Assembly (NCBI RefSeq): GCF_034387475.1
Contig: NZ_JAXCIL010000001.1
Span: 3,534,001 to 3,598,000, forward strand
DNA length: 64,000 nucleotides
From: Pseudomonas sp. Teo4
GTDB taxonomy: Bacteria; Pseudomonadota; Gammaproteobacteria; Pseudomonadales; Pseudomonadaceae
Reading direction: 5' to 3'
Shown: piece after piece, positions 45,727 through 56,231 of the stretch
How positions within the stretch are numbered: position 1 is the stretch's first letter
Layout of the letters: each line of letters opens with the position of its first letter
Translations under genes and position numbers: made by a program
Notes under the pieces: generated by a model
Database searches by the model: none
The model's input: only the letters and a program-made list of their open reading frames with translations
Told to the model about the DNA's origin: nothing

Positions 45727-48369
45727 ATGACTTCCCACAACCCTGAGCCCCAGGCACCGATCGCCTCGACCCTGCCCAGCGCCGCACAGCGCCTGACGTG
45801 GCTGGAGCGCATAAGCCGCTATCGTCAGCCCATCGGCCTGGCGGTAACCTTGCTGCTGTTCGCCATGGGCCTGATCGCCTGCCGCCACCTGCTGAGCGAG
45901 CTGGACATCTACGCCTTGCACGACGCCATGCTCAGCGTGCCGGCCAGTGCCTTGCTCGGCGCCTTTCTGGCCACAGTGGCTGGCTTCGTGATACTGCTCG
46001 GATACGAGTGGTCAGCCAGCCGTTACGCGGCCGTGAAACTCCCGGCACGCACCCTGGCGCTGGGCGGGTTCAGTGCATTTGCGATCGGCAATGCCATTGG
46101 CCTGTCGATACTCTCTGGTGGTTCGGTGCGCTACCGCTTGTACGCCCGCCAGGGTCTGGGCGCCGCTGAAGTCGCGCGGATGACGGTGTTCGCCAGCCTC
46201 TCCCTGGGTTGTGCGCTGCCGCCCCTGGCGGCACTGGCAACCTTGAGCGACCTTTCCGCCGCAGCCACCGCACTAAGTCTGCCACCTGCGCTATTGGCAG
46301 GCATTGCCATAGCCGTGCTGGTCGCATCCGCCGTTCTGGTGATCGGGCTGTACCGCCGGCGCCAGGCCGAACAACCCTTCGTCGATAATTTGCTGGTGCA
46401 GGTCGGACGCCGCACACTGCGTCTGCCTGGGGCCCGTCTGACGCTGCTGCAACTGCTGATCACCGCCCTGGACGTCGCCGCCGCAGCGACCGTGCTTTAC
46501 CTCTTGCTACCGGAAGCACCACCGTTTGGCGCCTTCTTGCTGGTCTACCTGCTGGCCTTGGCAGCCGGCGTGCTCAGCCACGTACCGGGGGGTGTCGGGG
46601 TCTTCGAAGCCATTCTGCTGGCGGCCTTTGCCGACCAACTGGGCGCCGCACCGCTGGCAGCGGCGCTGCTCCTGTACCGACTGATCTATGTCGTGCTGCC
46701 GTTGTTGCTGGCATGCGTACTGCTGCTGGCCAATGAAGCCCGGCGCTTGCTGTTCGCCCAGCAGGCAATCAAAGCCGCCTCCGGGCTGGCGGCGCCGATC
46801 CTGGCGATTCTGGTGTTTCTCTCCGGCGTGGTGCTGCTGTTTTCTGGCGCCACACCGGAAATCGACACCCGCCTCGAACACATGGGCTTTCTGGTCCCCC
46901 ACCGGCTCATCGACGCCTCGCACTTCGGCGCCAGCCTGATTGGCGTCCTCTGCCTGCTGCTGGCCCAAGGCTTGCGCCGCCGGCTGTCGGCAGCCTGGCT
47001 GCTGACCACCGTGCTGCTGCTAGTCGGCGCCCTGCTATCACTGCTCAAGGGCTTCGACTGGGAAGAGGCAAGCCTGCTGACCACCACTGCCGCACTGCTG
47101 GCGTTGTTCCGGCGCTCGTTCTACCGACCCAGCCGCCTGCTGGAACTACCGTTCTCGCCTATCTACCTGGTGGCCAGCGCCTGTGTGGTCGGCGCATCGG
47201 TTTGGCTGCTGCTGTTCGCTTATCAGGATGTACCCTACAGCCATCAACTGTGGTGGCAGTTCACCCTCGACGCCGATGCGCCACGCGGTCTGCGAGCCGC
47301 GATGGGCAGCGCGGTATTGCTGGTAATCGTATCCCTGACCTGGCTGCTGCGTACCGCCCGGCCGGTAATCCACTTGCCCGACGATGATGAACTGCAGCGC
47401 GCCAACCAGATTCTGCTGGCTTCCGACCAACCCGATGGCGGTCTGGCCCTGACCGGCGACAAGGCGCTGCTGTTCCACCCAAGCGACAAGGCCTTCCTTA
47501 TGTACGCCCGCCGTGGCCGAAGCCTGGTGGCCCTGTACGACCCAATCGGCCCGGCGCAGGAGCGTGCCGAGATGATCTGGCAGTTCCGCGACCTGTGCGA
47601 CCTTCACCACGCCCGCCCGGTGTTCTACCAGGTACGTGCGGAGAACCTGCCGTTCTACATGGATATCGGCCTGACCGCGCTCAAGCTCGGCGAGGAGGCC
47701 AGGGTCGACCTGCGCCGCTTCGACCTCGAAGCCAAGGGCAAGGAAATGAAAGACCTGCGCTACACCTGGAACCGCGGGGGCCGGGATGGCCTGAGCCTGG
47801 AGATCCATGAGCCTGGGCAAGCGCCCCTGGCCGAACTGAAGGAGATTTCCGACGCCTGGCTCGGTGGCAAGAACGTGCGCGAGAAAGGCTTCTCGCTCGG
47901 GCGGTTCAGCCCCGAGTACCTGCAACATTTCCGCATCGCCCTGATTCGCTTCCAGGGTCGGCCGGTAGCCTTCGCCAACCTGCTGGAAACCCACAGCAAC
48001 GAACTGGCCAGCCTCGACCTGATGCGCGCACACCCAGAAGCGCCGAAGCTGACCATGGAATTCATGATGATCGGCCTGATCCTCCATTACAAAAGCCACG
48101 ACTACTCACGTTTCAGCCTGGGAATGGTGCCGCTTTCCGGCCTGCAACCCCGTCGTGGCGCCCCACTGACACAGCGCTTGGGCTCGATGGTGTTCCGGCG
48201 CGGCGAGCAGCTTTACAACTTCCAGGGGCTGCGCCGCTTCAAGGATAAATTCCAACCGGACTGGGAACCTCGTTACATGGCCGTGCCGGCCGGGCTCGAC
48301 CCGCTGGTGGCACTGGCTGACACTGCCGCCCTGATTGCCGGCGGCCTGACTGGATTGGTGAAACGTTGA
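45727..48369 (+). CDS. mprF: Aminoacyl-phosphatidylglycerol synthase MprF
   Basis: 880 aa. The N-terminal two thirds are membrane-embedded (about 12-14 helices, flippase-like, with GNAIGLSILSGGSVRYRLYA). The C-terminal cytosolic GNAT-like domain (from about 540) transfers an amino acid from aminoacyl-tRNA to phosphatidylglycerol. In P. aeruginosa the homologue makes alanyl-PG, which lowers susceptibility to cationic agents. The next gene overlaps it by 4 bp. Confidence 0.93.
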   Translation: MTSHNPEPQAPIASTLPSAAQRLTWLERISRYRQPIGLAVTLLLFAMGLIACRHLLSELDIYALHDAMLSVPASALLGAFLATVAGFVILLGYEWSASRYAAVKLPARTLALGGFSAFAIGNAIGLSILSGGSVRYRLYARQGLGAAEVARMTVFASLSLGCALPPLAALATLSDLSAAATALSLPPALLAGIAIAVLVASAVLVIGLYRRRQAEQPFVDNLLVQVGRRTLRLPGARLTLLQLLITALDVAAAATVLYLLLPEAPPFGAFLLVYLLALAAGVLSHVPGGVGVFEAILLAAFADQLGAAPLAAALLLYRLIYVVLPLLLACVLLLANEARRLLFAQQAIKAASGLAAPILAILVFLSGVVLLFSGATPEIDTRLEHMGFLVPHRLIDASHFGASLIGVLCLLLAQGLRRRLSAAWLLTTVLLLVGALLSLLKGFDWEEASLLTTTAALLALFRRSFYRPSRLLELPFSPIYLVASACVVGASVWLLLFAYQDVPYSHQLWWQFTLDADAPRGLRAAMGSAVLLVIVSLTWLLRTARPVIHLPDDDELQRANQILLASDQPDGGLALTGDKALLFHPSDKAFLMYARRGRSLVALYDPIGPAQERAEMIWQFRDLCDLHHARPVFYQVRAENLPFYMDIGLTALKLGEEARVDLRRFDLEAKGKEMKDLRYTWNRGGRDGLSLEIHEPGQAPLAELKEISDAWLGGKNVREKGFSLGRFSPEYLQHFRIALIRFQGRPVAFANLLETHSNELASLDLMRAHPEAPKLTMEFMMIGLILHYKSHDYSRFSLGMVPLSGLQPRRGAPLTQRLGSMVFRRGEQLYNFQGLRRFKDKFQPDWEPRYMAVPAGLDPLVALADTAALIAGGLTGLVKR

Positions 48370-49661
48370 TGATCCGACGCTATTGGCTGTACGTACTGAT
48401 TCCCTTGCTGCTGGCCGCACTGTGCGGCGCAGTGGCCTTCTGGCTATGGACCCGCCCGGCGCCCGAGGCACGCCTGGAACAACTGACCCTCAACGGCACC
48501 AGCATCACCCGCGTCACCCCTGGTGTTCACGCCAAGGCCAGGGTCGCCATCGGCGTGCCCCAGGACCAGGCCCTCACCGACAAACAGCTGCTGGACCTGA
48601 GCCAGGCCGGCGAAGCCCAGCTGGTGCAGGTGATTCTGCCTCCGAGCGATTGCGGCAAACAGCAACAGGCCCTGGACCAGGCCTTGAGCCAACTGTCCGA
48701 CAAGCCGACCCTGGTCGCCGGCATCGGCCCAGGTGCCGCCCAGGCCTGGCGCTGGCTGGCCAGCCAGAGCGACGACAAGGCCCGGGCCATCTCCGTCGAC
48801 TTCAGCCTGGAACAACCGGGCTGCCCCACTGCCCTGCCGAAGGCAGCCGCCCACGGCCACTGGAACGTGGCCTGGAACGACAACCCGGATGACGCCAGCG
48901 CCGCGTTCGTGCGCGACCAGGCCAATGCCGAGACCAGCATCAGCGACTATGACATCCACCTGCCGCAGGTACTCAAGGCCCAGTTGACCCAGGCCCTGGT
49001 AGGCCATGACGGCAACGCCCTGGCTATTCCTGTGGTGGAAGTGCCTGCTGGCCAGACCACCGATACCGTTACCCTGTTCCTCTCTGGCGATGGCGGCTGG
49101 CGCGACCTCGACCGCGACGTGGCGGGTGAAATGGCCAAGCTCGGCTACCCCGTGGTCGGCATCGACACGCTGCGTTACTACTGGCAGCACAAGACTCCGG
49201 AACAAAGTGCCGCCGACCTGTCCGAACTGATGCAGCACTACCGTCAGAAATGGGGCACCAAGCGCTTCGTACTGACCGGTTATTCGTTCGGTGCAGATGT
49301 GCTGCCAGCCATCTACAACCGCCTGCCTGTCGAAGACCAGCAGCGCATCGATGCCGTGATGCTGCTGGCGTTCGCCCGTAGTGGCAGCTTCGAGATCGAG
49401 GTGGAAGGCTGGCTGGGCAAGGAAGGCCAGGAAGCGCCGACCGGGCCGGAAATGGCCAAGTTGCCGGCGTCCAAGGTGGTCTGCGTGTATGGCGTGGAGG
49501 AAACCGACGAAAGCGGTTGCACCGACAAGACCGCTGTGGGGGAGCGCCTGAAACTGCCAGGCGGCCACCACTTCGATGAGAACTACCCGGCACTGGCCAA
49601 GCGTTTGATTGGCGAGATTGAAACGCGCCAGGGGAAGTCCAGCGTGGCTGAACAGAACTGA
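48366..49661 (+). CDS. VirJ-like alpha/beta hydrolase, candidate alanyl-PG hydrolase
   Basis: 431 aa. An N-terminal membrane anchor (about 8-28) precedes a periplasmic domain and an alpha/beta hydrolase domain with nucleophile motif TGYSFGAD, oxyanion region LFLSGDGGWRDLD and catalytic His in PGGHHFDENYP. The P. aeruginosa neighbour of mprF (PA0919 as I recall) hydrolyses alanyl-PG, so the pair may set the level of the modified lipid. Start overlaps the mprF stop (ATGA). Confidence 0.88.
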   Translation: MMIRRYWLYVLIPLLLAALCGAVAFWLWTRPAPEARLEQLTLNGTSITRVTPGVHAKARVAIGVPQDQALTDKQLLDLSQAGEAQLVQVILPPSDCGKQQQALDQALSQLSDKPTLVAGIGPGAAQAWRWLASQSDDKARAISVDFSLEQPGCPTALPKAAAHGHWNVAWNDNPDDASAAFVRDQANAETSISDYDIHLPQVLKAQLTQALVGHDGNALAIPVVEVPAGQTTDTVTLFLSGDGGWRDLDRDVAGEMAKLGYPVVGIDTLRYYWQHKTPEQSAADLSELMQHYRQKWGTKRFVLTGYSFGADVLPAIYNRLPVEDQQRIDAVMLLAFARSGSFEIEVEGWLGKEGQEAPTGPEMAKLPASKVVCVYGVEETDESGCTDKTAVGERLKLPGGHHFDENYPALAKRLIGEIETRQGKSSVAEQN

Positions 49662-49978
49662 GGTTCAGCCAGGGCCGCACCGCGGCCCGCCGCTGCGGCA
49701 AGCCAGCTTCCAAAGGTACAACGGTGATCTCAAGATCGGTGAGGTCCTTGCGGGCAACTGTCTTGTGATGCCTGTTCTGGCCTCATCGCCGGCAAGCCGG
49801 CTCCCACATGGACCTCGCCAATCCTGAGATCACTGCTGTACCTGTAGGAGTCGGCTTGCCGGCGATGAGGCCGGCACAGGCAGCACAAGACAGTTGCTCC
49901 ATGGACCGCGACAACCTTGAGTTCACCGCAGTACCTGTGGGAGCCGGCTTGCCGGCGATAAGGCCGGTACAGGCCCCT
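49662..49978. other. Intergenic region filled by three REP units
   Basis: 317 bp between the convergent VirJ-like and kup genes. About half is REP sequence; no other structure was noted apart from the extended repeat at 49875-49897. Confidence 0.75.
49776..49974. repeat. REP cluster of three units
   Basis: Units at 49776-49809 (forward), 49840-49874 (reverse) and 49933-49967 (reverse) share CATCGCCGGCAAGCCGG or its complement. An outer motif ACAGGCAGCACAAGACAGTT (49875-49894) recurs near 62440 next to another REP. Confidence 0.85.
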
Positions 49979-51889
49979 TCAAATCTCGACCTGGGTCCCC
50001 AGCTCGATCACCCGGTTCAACGGCAAGTTGAAGAACCGCAGGTTACCGTTGGCATTCTTCAGCAAGAACGCGAACAAGTTACCCCTCCAACGCGACATCC
50101 CCTCCAGGCGCGAAGCAATCACCGTCTCACGGCTGAGGAAGTAGGTCGTGCGCATCGGGCTGAAGTCCAGCTCGTCCAGATGGCACAACTTCAGCGCTTC
50201 AGGCACGTCCGGCTCGTCCATGAAGCCGAAATGCAGCAACACGCGGAAGAAGCCATCACCGTAGGCCTCCACCTCGAAACGCTCCTGTTCCGGTACCCGC
50301 GGCCGGTCTTCGCTGACCACGGTCAGCAGCACCACCTGGCTGTGCAGCACCTGGTTGTGCAACATGTTGTGCAGCAGCGCATGGGGCACCGCGTCCGCCC
50401 GCGCAGTCAGGAACACTGCTGTGCCTTCGACACGATGCGGGGGCTGTACACGAATACTGCTGATGAAGATCGGCAACGGTAGTGCGCCTTCATCGATACG
50501 CTCGACCAGAATCTGCTTGCCACGCTTCCAAGTGCTCATCAACAGCAGCAGCACGCCACCGGCCAACACTGGGAAGGCCCCACCTTGAAAGACTTTGGGC
50601 ACGTTAGCGGCGAAGAACAGGCCGTCAACGAAGAGGAAGCCCAGCAGGATCGGCACCGCCAGCAGCGGCGACCACTTCCACAACAGCAACATGACCGCCG
50701 CCACCAGTATGGTGGTCATCAGCATGGTCCCGGTCACGGCCACACCGTAGGCCGCAGCCAGGGCGCCAGACGACTCGAAACCGATCACCAGCAGCACCAC
50801 CGCAGCCATCAACGTCCAGTTCACCGCGCCGATGTAGATCTGCCCCTGTTCATCGCTGGAAGTGTGCTGGATCTGCATGCGTGGGATATAACCCAGCTGG
50901 ATGGCCTGACGGGTCAGGGAGAACGCCCCTGAAATCACCGCTTGCGAGGCAATCACCGTGGCCATCGTAGCCAAGCCGACCATCGGCAGCAGCGCCCAAC
51001 TTGGCGCCAGCAGGTAGAACGGGTTGCGTGCGGCATCGGGGTTCTGCAGCAGGATCGCGCCCTGGCCAAAGTAATTGAGCACCAGCGCTGGCAGCACCAG
51101 TGCGAACCAGGCACGGGCGATCGGCTTGCGGCCAAAATGGCCCATGTCGGCGTACAACGCCTCGGCACCGGTCAGCGCCAGCACCACCGCCCCCAGAATG
51201 GCCACTCCCATGCCGGGGTGGACAACGAAAAAGTTCACTGCCCACGCCGGGTTGAACGCTCTCATTACTTCCGGACTTTGCGCAATGCCATGCACGCCCA
51301 GTGCCGCCAGGGCGAGGAACCAGACGACCATTATCGGCCCGAACAATTTACCAATCTTGTCGGTACCGTGCTTCTGCACCAGGAACAGTGCCACCAGCAC
51401 CACCAGGGATATTGGCACCACCCAATGGTCGATGCCTTCGAATGCCAGCCCCATACCCTCCACCGCCGACAATACCGAAATCGCCGGGGTGATCATGCTG
51501 TCACCGTAGAACAGCGAAGTGCCGATCAGGCCGCAGATCACGATCAAGGTACGCAAGCGCGGATAGTCCGCTGTGGCCCGCCGCGCCAGTGATATCAGTG
51601 CCATGGTGCCACCCTCGCCCTGGTTGTCGGCGCGCAGGATAAACATCACGTACTTGAACGACACCACCCACAACAACGACCAGAGGATCAGCGACAGGAT
51701 CCCCAATACGCCATCATGGTTCACCGGCACCCCGTATCCACCGGAGAACACCTCTTTGAGTGTGTACAACGGGCTGGTACCGATATCGCCATAGACCACC
51801 CCAACAGCTGCCACGAGCAGGCCCAACGACCGGGCCGCGCCCTGTTTCTCGCCGTGCCCGCTTTCGGCATGACTGCTTGCCTGAACCAT
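49979..51889 (-). CDS. kup: Kup-type low-affinity potassium uptake protein
   Basis: 636 aa with about 12 N-terminal membrane helices and a C-terminal cytosolic domain. The family signature [17 protein letters not shown] is near the N-terminus. It imports K+ with protons. The frame is open 66 codons further upstream, but [17 protein letters not shown] follows a GGAGTGG site and leads directly to the conserved region. Divergent from rimO. Confidence 0.95.
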   Translation of the reverse strand: MVQASSHAESGHGEKQGAARSLGLLVAAVGVVYGDIGTSPLYTLKEVFSGGYGVPVNHDGVLGILSLILWSLLWVVSFKYVMFILRADNQGEGGTMALISLARRATADYPRLRTLIVICGLIGTSLFYGDSMITPAISVLSAVEGMGLAFEGIDHWVVPISLVVLVALFLVQKHGTDKIGKLFGPIMVVWFLALAALGVHGIAQSPEVMRAFNPAWAVNFFVVHPGMGVAILGAVVLALTGAEALYADMGHFGRKPIARAWFALVLPALVLNYFGQGAILLQNPDAARNPFYLLAPSWALLPMVGLATMATVIASQAVISGAFSLTRQAIQLGYIPRMQIQHTSSDEQGQIYIGAVNWTLMAAVVLLVIGFESSGALAAAYGVAVTGTMLMTTILVAAVMLLLWKWSPLLAVPILLGFLFVDGLFFAANVPKVFQGGAFPVLAGGVLLLLMSTWKRGKQILVERIDEGALPLPIFISSIRVQPPHRVEGTAVFLTARADAVPHALLHNMLHNQVLHSQVVLLTVVSEDRPRVPEQERFEVEAYGDGFFRVLLHFGFMDEPDVPEALKLCHLDELDFSPMRTTYFLSRETVIASRLEGMSRWRGNLFAFLLKNANGNLRFFNLPLNRVIELGTQVEI

Positions 51890-52123
51890 CGACCACTCCC
51901 GCAGACGGCCCCGAAGGCCGATAGAATTCACCCCCACGCCAGGGTATTGCAGAAACCCGGACGTAATGGCGCGAAGCATAGCGCAGCGTTCGTCGTATTT
52001 CTGCTGGTCAAGCGACCTTGCGCTCGCTAGAATTGCGCACTTTTTGATCAGAGGCGCCAAAAACGCCCACCTGGATCGCCCCGCCACAGGCTGGGGTGGC
52101 CTGTTTCAATACCGAGGTTAGCC

Positions 52124-53455
52124 ATGTCCACCACTCCCGCCACGCCGAAGGTCGGCTTTGTTTCCCTGGGTTGCCCCAAGGCCCTGGTCGATTCCGAGCG
52201 CATCCTGACCCAACTGCGCATGGAAGGTTATGAAGTCGTGCCCACCTACGAGGACGCCGACGTAGTGGTGGTCAACACCTGCGGCTTCATCGACAGCGCC
52301 AAGGCCGAGTCGCTTGAAGTGATCGGCGAAGCGATCAAGGAAAACGGCAAGGTCATCGTCACCGGCTGCATGGGTGTCGACGAAGGCAACATCCGCGACG
52401 TGCACCCGAGCGTGCTGTCGGTCACCGGCCCGCAGCAGTACGAGCAGGTGGTCAACGCCGTGCACGAAGTAGTGCCGCCGCGCCAGGACCACAACCCGCT
52501 GATCGACCTGGTACCGCCGCAGGGGGTCAAGCTGACCCCGCGTCACTACGCCTACCTGAAGATTTCCGAAGGCTGCAACCACAGCTGCAGCTTCTGCATC
52601 ATTCCATCGATGCGCGGCAAGCTGGTCAGCCGCCCGGTGGGTGAAGTGCTGAGCGAGGCCGAGCGCCTGGTCAAGGCCGGCGTCAAGGAGATCCTGGTGA
52701 TTTCCCAGGACACCAGCGCCTACGGCGTCGACGTCAAGTACAAGACCGACTTCTGGAACGGTCGCCCGGTCAAGACCCGCATGCTCGAGCTGTGCGAAGC
52801 CCTGAGCAGCCTGGGCGCCTGGGTGCGTCTGCACTACGTCTACCCGTACCCGAACGTCGACGACGTCATCCCGCTGATGGCTGCTGGCAAGATCCTGCCG
52901 TACCTGGACATCCCGTTCCAGCACGCCAGCCCCAAGGTACTCAAGTCGATGAAGCGCCCGGCCTTCGAAGATCGCACCCTGGCGCGCATCAAGAACTGGC
53001 GCGAACAGTGCCCCGAGCTGGTAATCCGCTCGACCTTCATCGTCGGCTTCCCAGGCGAAACCGAAGAGGACTTCCAGTACCTGCTGGACTGGCTGACCGA
53101 GGCCCAGCTCGACCGCGTAGGCTGCTTCCAGTACTCGCCTGTCGAAGGCGCCCCGGCCAACGACCTGGGCCTGGAAGAAGTGCCGGATGACGTCAAGCAG
53201 GAGCGCTGGGACCGCTTCATGGCCCACCAGCAGGCAATCAGTGCAGCACGCCTGCAACTGCGCATCGGCAAGGAAATCGAAGTGCTGATCGATGAAGTCG
53301 AAGAGCAAGGTTCGGTTGGCCGCAGCTTCTTCGATGCACCGGAAATCGACGGCAGCGTGTTCATCGACGGCGACCACGGCTTCAAGCCGGGCGACAAGGT
53401 TCGTTGCCGCGTGGTCGACGCCGACGAGTACGACATGTGGGCAGAGCCCATCTAA
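52124..53455 (+). CDS. rimO: Ribosomal protein uS12 methylthiotransferase RimO
   Basis: 443 aa. It has the N-terminal MTTase domain with three cysteine motifs ([28 protein letters not shown]), the radical-SAM motif [11 protein letters not shown] and a C-terminal TRAM domain. It adds a methylthio group to Asp89 of S12. Length fits RimO rather than MiaB. A strong terminator follows. Confidence 0.97.
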   Translation: MSTTPATPKVGFVSLGCPKALVDSERILTQLRMEGYEVVPTYEDADVVVVNTCGFIDSAKAESLEVIGEAIKENGKVIVTGCMGVDEGNIRDVHPSVLSVTGPQQYEQVVNAVHEVVPPRQDHNPLIDLVPPQGVKLTPRHYAYLKISEGCNHSCSFCIIPSMRGKLVSRPVGEVLSEAERLVKAGVKEILVISQDTSAYGVDVKYKTDFWNGRPVKTRMLELCEALSSLGAWVRLHYVYPYPNVDDVIPLMAAGKILPYLDIPFQHASPKVLKSMKRPAFEDRTLARIKNWREQCPELVIRSTFIVGFPGETEEDFQYLLDWLTEAQLDRVGCFQYSPVEGAPANDLGLEEVPDDVKQERWDRFMAHQQAISAARLQLRIGKEIEVLIDEVEEQGSVGRSFFDAPEIDGSVFIDGDHGFKPGDKVRCRVVDADEYDMWAEPI

Positions 53456-53470
53456 GGCATGGCCACCGAA

Positions 53471-53501
53471 AATACCCCGCCCACTGGCGGGGTATTTTTT
53501 T
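53471..53501 (+). terminator. Terminator of rimO
   Basis: Stem AATACCCCGCC/GGCGGGGTATT (53471-53481, 53486-53496), 4-base loop, then T run to 53501. Confidence 0.9.
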
Positions 53502-53541
53502 GCATCTATGGTGATCTCAATGGCCTTTGAGGATACCCGCG

Positions 53542-54000
53542 ATGCCGCTGGCAATGACGCTCCACACACCACGTTTGAACGACTACCCCGAACTGGTCCA
53601 GGTCTGGGAAGCCTCTGTTCGCGCCACTCACGACTTTCTGCCTGAGCACTACATCCTGCTGTTGCGTGAACATGTCCTGCACCGCTACCTCGATGCTGTG
53701 ATGCTGATCTGCTGCAAAGACAAGCACCAGCGCATTCTTGGATTTGCCGGCGTGGCCAATGGGCAGGTCGACATGCTGTTCGTCGCACCCGAAAGCCGAG
53801 GCATGGGCGTCGGCAAGCGGCTGCTGCACTACGCCATCGACGAGCTGAATGCCGAGCGTCTGGATGTCAACGAGCAGAACCCGCAGGCCTTGGGTTTCTA
53901 CCTGCACGAAGGGTTTGAAGTCATCGGACGCTCGGAAACCGACGGGCTGGGGCAGCCTTACCCGCTGCTGCACATGAGGCTGATTCGTACAACGTCCTAA
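53542..54000 (+). CDS. GNAT-family N-acetyltransferase
   Basis: 152 aa. The acetyl-CoA loop is in APESRGMGVGKRLLHYAIDE, and the C-terminal LNEQNPQALGFYLHEGFE is the usual beta-bulge/helix. The substrate is unknown. ATG at 53542 was preferred because GAGG lies before it; an in-frame TTG further up gives an unlikely extension. It stands alone between rimO and the pseudouridine-synthase-like gene. Confidence 0.88.
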   Translation: MPLAMTLHTPRLNDYPELVQVWEASVRATHDFLPEHYILLLREHVLHRYLDAVMLICCKDKHQRILGFAGVANGQVDMLFVAPESRGMGVGKRLLHYAIDELNAERLDVNEQNPQALGFYLHEGFEVIGRSETDGLGQPYPLLHMRLIRTTS

Positions 54001-54121
54001 GACAAGCGACGACCATTGCGTGCGATGCTTCCGAAAAGGCGGAATTGACATAGATTCCCATCATCTGGCGTGCACAGGCAGGTACAATGGTCGCCTTTCC
54101 CCGTTTTTGCGAATTACAGCC

Positions 54122-54832
54122 ATGTCTGAACCCGTCCGCCTGTCCAAACGCCTGATCGAGCAACTCGGCTGCTCACGCCGCGAAGCCGAGCTGTATATCG
54201 AAGGTGGCTGGGTCACGGTCGATGGCGTGGTGGTCGAGCAGCCCCAATTCAAGGTCGACAGCCAGCGCATCGAACTGCTGCCCGGAGCACGCGCCGAGGC
54301 GCTGGAGCCGGTCACCCTGTTGATGAACCAGCCGGCCAATGTCGACAGCGAAACCGCGCGCGCCAGCATGAACATGGGCAACCTCAGCGAAGCCCACCGC
54401 GAAGGTGTGCGCCCCTTGCACGGGCACTTTTCCCGGCTCTCCTGCATCGCACCACTCGAGCGGGGTGCCAGCGGCCTGCAGGTATTCACCCAGGACTGGC
54501 GGGCAACCCGCAAAATCGACGCCGACCTGCGTCGCATGGAACAGGAATACATCATCGAAGTTCGCGGCGAGACCACGCCACAGGCGCTGGAACGCCTGGC
54601 CCGTGGCGCCACGCGCAATGACCGGGAGCTACCCAAGGCCAAGGCCAGCTGGCAGAACGAGACCCACCTGCGCATGGCCCTGAAGAACCCGCAACCAGGG
54701 CAGATCGCCGAACTGTGCGCCTACCTGCGCCTGGAGGTGCTCGGCATGCGCCGCATCCGCCTGGGCGGCGTGTCCATGGGCAAACTACCACTGGGCCAAT
54801 GGCGCTATCTGGCCGGTACCGAACGTTTCTAA
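54122..54832 (+). CDS. RsuA/RluF-like protein with an altered catalytic motif
   Basis: 236 aa. An S4 RNA-binding domain (about 5-60: VRLSKRLIEQLGCSRREAEL) and the RsuA/RluB-type domain (from ~70) are recognisable. Where the family has the catalytic GRLD motif, this protein reads APLE (IAPLERGASGLQVF), so the Asp that attacks uridine is Glu and its Gly-Arg neighbours are lost. It may be an RNA-binding relative without synthase activity, unless another Asp serves. Start MSEPVRLSKRL by family fit. Confidence 0.8.
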   Translation: MSEPVRLSKRLIEQLGCSRREAELYIEGGWVTVDGVVVEQPQFKVDSQRIELLPGARAEALEPVTLLMNQPANVDSETARASMNMGNLSEAHREGVRPLHGHFSRLSCIAPLERGASGLQVFTQDWRATRKIDADLRRMEQEYIIEVRGETTPQALERLARGATRNDRELPKAKASWQNETHLRMALKNPQPGQIAELCAYLRLEVLGMRRIRLGGVSMGKLPLGQWRYLAGTERF

Positions 54833-54878
54833 GCAATGCGCCGCGCCTTGGCGTGGCTTTGAACAGGATTTAGCAACA

Positions 54879-55340
54879 ATGAACCACAACGACGTCCTGC
54901 GCAGCCTGCGCTACATGCTCAAGGTGAACGACGCCAAGATGGTCGAGATCATCGGGCTGTCTGGCCTCGAAGTGCACCCGGTGGTACTCGCCACCTACCT
55001 GAAGAAAGAGGACGAGGCAGGCTTCGTGCGTTGCCCCGAGCGGGTCATGGCACATTTCCTCGACGGCCTGGTGATCTACCGTCGCGGCAAGGACGACAGC
55101 CGCCCACCGCTGCCAGTCGAGCTGCCCGTGACCAACAACACCGTCCTCAAGAAGCTGCGGGTGGCCTTCGAGCTCAAGGAAGAAGACCTGCACGCGATCC
55201 TCAAGTCGGTCAACTTCCCAGTGTCCAAACCTGAACTCAGCGCCCTGTTCCGCAAGGTCGGCCATGACAACTACCGCCCTTGCGGCGACCAGTTGCTGCG
55301 CAACTTCCTCAAGGGCCTGACCCTGCGCGTGCGCGGCTGA
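54879..55340 (+). CDS. DUF1456 (YehS-like) protein
   Basis: 153 aa. Two similar ~70-residue units are visible (MNHNDVLRSLRYMLKVNDAK and TNNTVLKKLRVAFELKEEDL), the signature of DUF1456/YehS. No function is established. AGGA precedes ATG. It ends 6 bp before the trmO start and is probably cotranscribed. Confidence 0.88.
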   Translation: MNHNDVLRSLRYMLKVNDAKMVEIIGLSGLEVHPVVLATYLKKEDEAGFVRCPERVMAHFLDGLVIYRRGKDDSRPPLPVELPVTNNTVLKKLRVAFELKEEDLHAILKSVNFPVSKPELSALFRKVGHDNYRPCGDQLLRNFLKGLTLRVRG

Positions 55341-55346
55341 GTGGCC

Positions 55347-56042
55347 ATGCAACATACGGTTTCGCCCGTTGGCATCGTGCGCTCCTGCTTCAAGGAGAAG
55401 TTCGCGATTCCCCGCCAACCCCGCCTGGCACCCGCGGCGAGGGGCGTTCTCGAGCTGCTGCCACCCTACGATCAAGGCGAGGCAGTGGCAGGCCTGGAAC
55501 AGGTAAGCCATGTCTGGTTGCTATTCCTGTTCCACCAGGCGCTGGAGGACAAGCCCCGCCTGAAAGTGCGCCCACCCCGCCTCGGCGGCAACAAAAGCAT
55601 GGGCGTGTTCGCCACCCGTGCTACCCACCGGCCCAATGGCATCGGCCAGTCGGTGGTTCGTCTGGAAGCCGTGGAGCCAGGGCGCCTGCTGCTGTCGGGA
55701 ATCGACCTGCTCGATGGCACACCTGTGCTGGACATCAAACCCTATGTGCCCTACGCCGACAGCATTGCCGAGGCGCAGAACCTGATGGCTGGCGATGCGC
55801 CTGAGGCCATCGACGTGAGCTGGAGCGACAGTGCGTTGCGCCAGGCCAGGGAGCATGCTTTGCGCTTGGGAGAGCCTCTGGTCGAGCTGATAGAGCAGTG
55901 CCTCGGGCAGGACCCACGGCCAGCGTATCAGGTACCGCCGCCGGAACGGGTGTATGGGGTAAAGTTCTGGGATGTGCAGGTCAGGTGGCAGTATCCGCAG
56001 CCGGATGTGATCCGGGTGCAGGAGGTTGTGCTGGACTGCTGA
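55347..56042 (+). CDS. trmO: tRNA (N6-threonylcarbamoyladenosine-37) methyltransferase TrmO
   Basis: 231 aa, former YaeB/UPF0066. The N-terminal beta-barrel domain carries PVGIVRSCFKEKFAIPRQPR, ATRATHRPNGIGQS and VLDIKPYVPYADS, which match E. coli TrmO. It makes m6t6A37 on ANN-decoding tRNAs using AdoMet. ATG at 55347 follows GAGTGG; a GTG two codons earlier is the alternative. Confidence 0.93.
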   Translation: MQHTVSPVGIVRSCFKEKFAIPRQPRLAPAARGVLELLPPYDQGEAVAGLEQVSHVWLLFLFHQALEDKPRLKVRPPRLGGNKSMGVFATRATHRPNGIGQSVVRLEAVEPGRLLLSGIDLLDGTPVLDIKPYVPYADSIAEAQNLMAGDAPEAIDVSWSDSALRQAREHALRLGEPLVELIEQCLGQDPRPAYQVPPPERVYGVKFWDVQVRWQYPQPDVIRVQEVVLDC

Positions 56043-56075
56043 ATACTAGCCCAGGCCAATGGGGCAGCTCTGCGC

Positions 56076-56168
56076 CCCTATCGCCGGCAAGCCGGCTCCC
56101 ACAGGGGCCGTGCAGACCTTCAGAACACCGCAGAACCTGGGGGAGCTGGCTTGCCGGCTATAGGGCCA
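56076..56168. repeat. Inverted REP pair
   Basis: Units 56076-56105 and 56137-56167 with CTATCGCCGGCAAGCCGG and a slightly diverged partner, between trmO and fpr. Confidence 0.85.
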
Positions 56169-56185
56169 GTGAAATTCTCAGGCAT

Positions 56186-56215
56186 AAAAAAACGCAGGCC
56201 AAGGCCTGCGTTTTT
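56186..56215. terminator. Bidirectional terminator before fpr end
   Basis: Palindrome of AACGCAGGCC type (centre ~56201) flanked by A and T runs on both strands; it serves the convergent trmO and fpr genes. Confidence 0.85.
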
Positions 56216-56231
56216 CGTTCCAGCGTACGCC

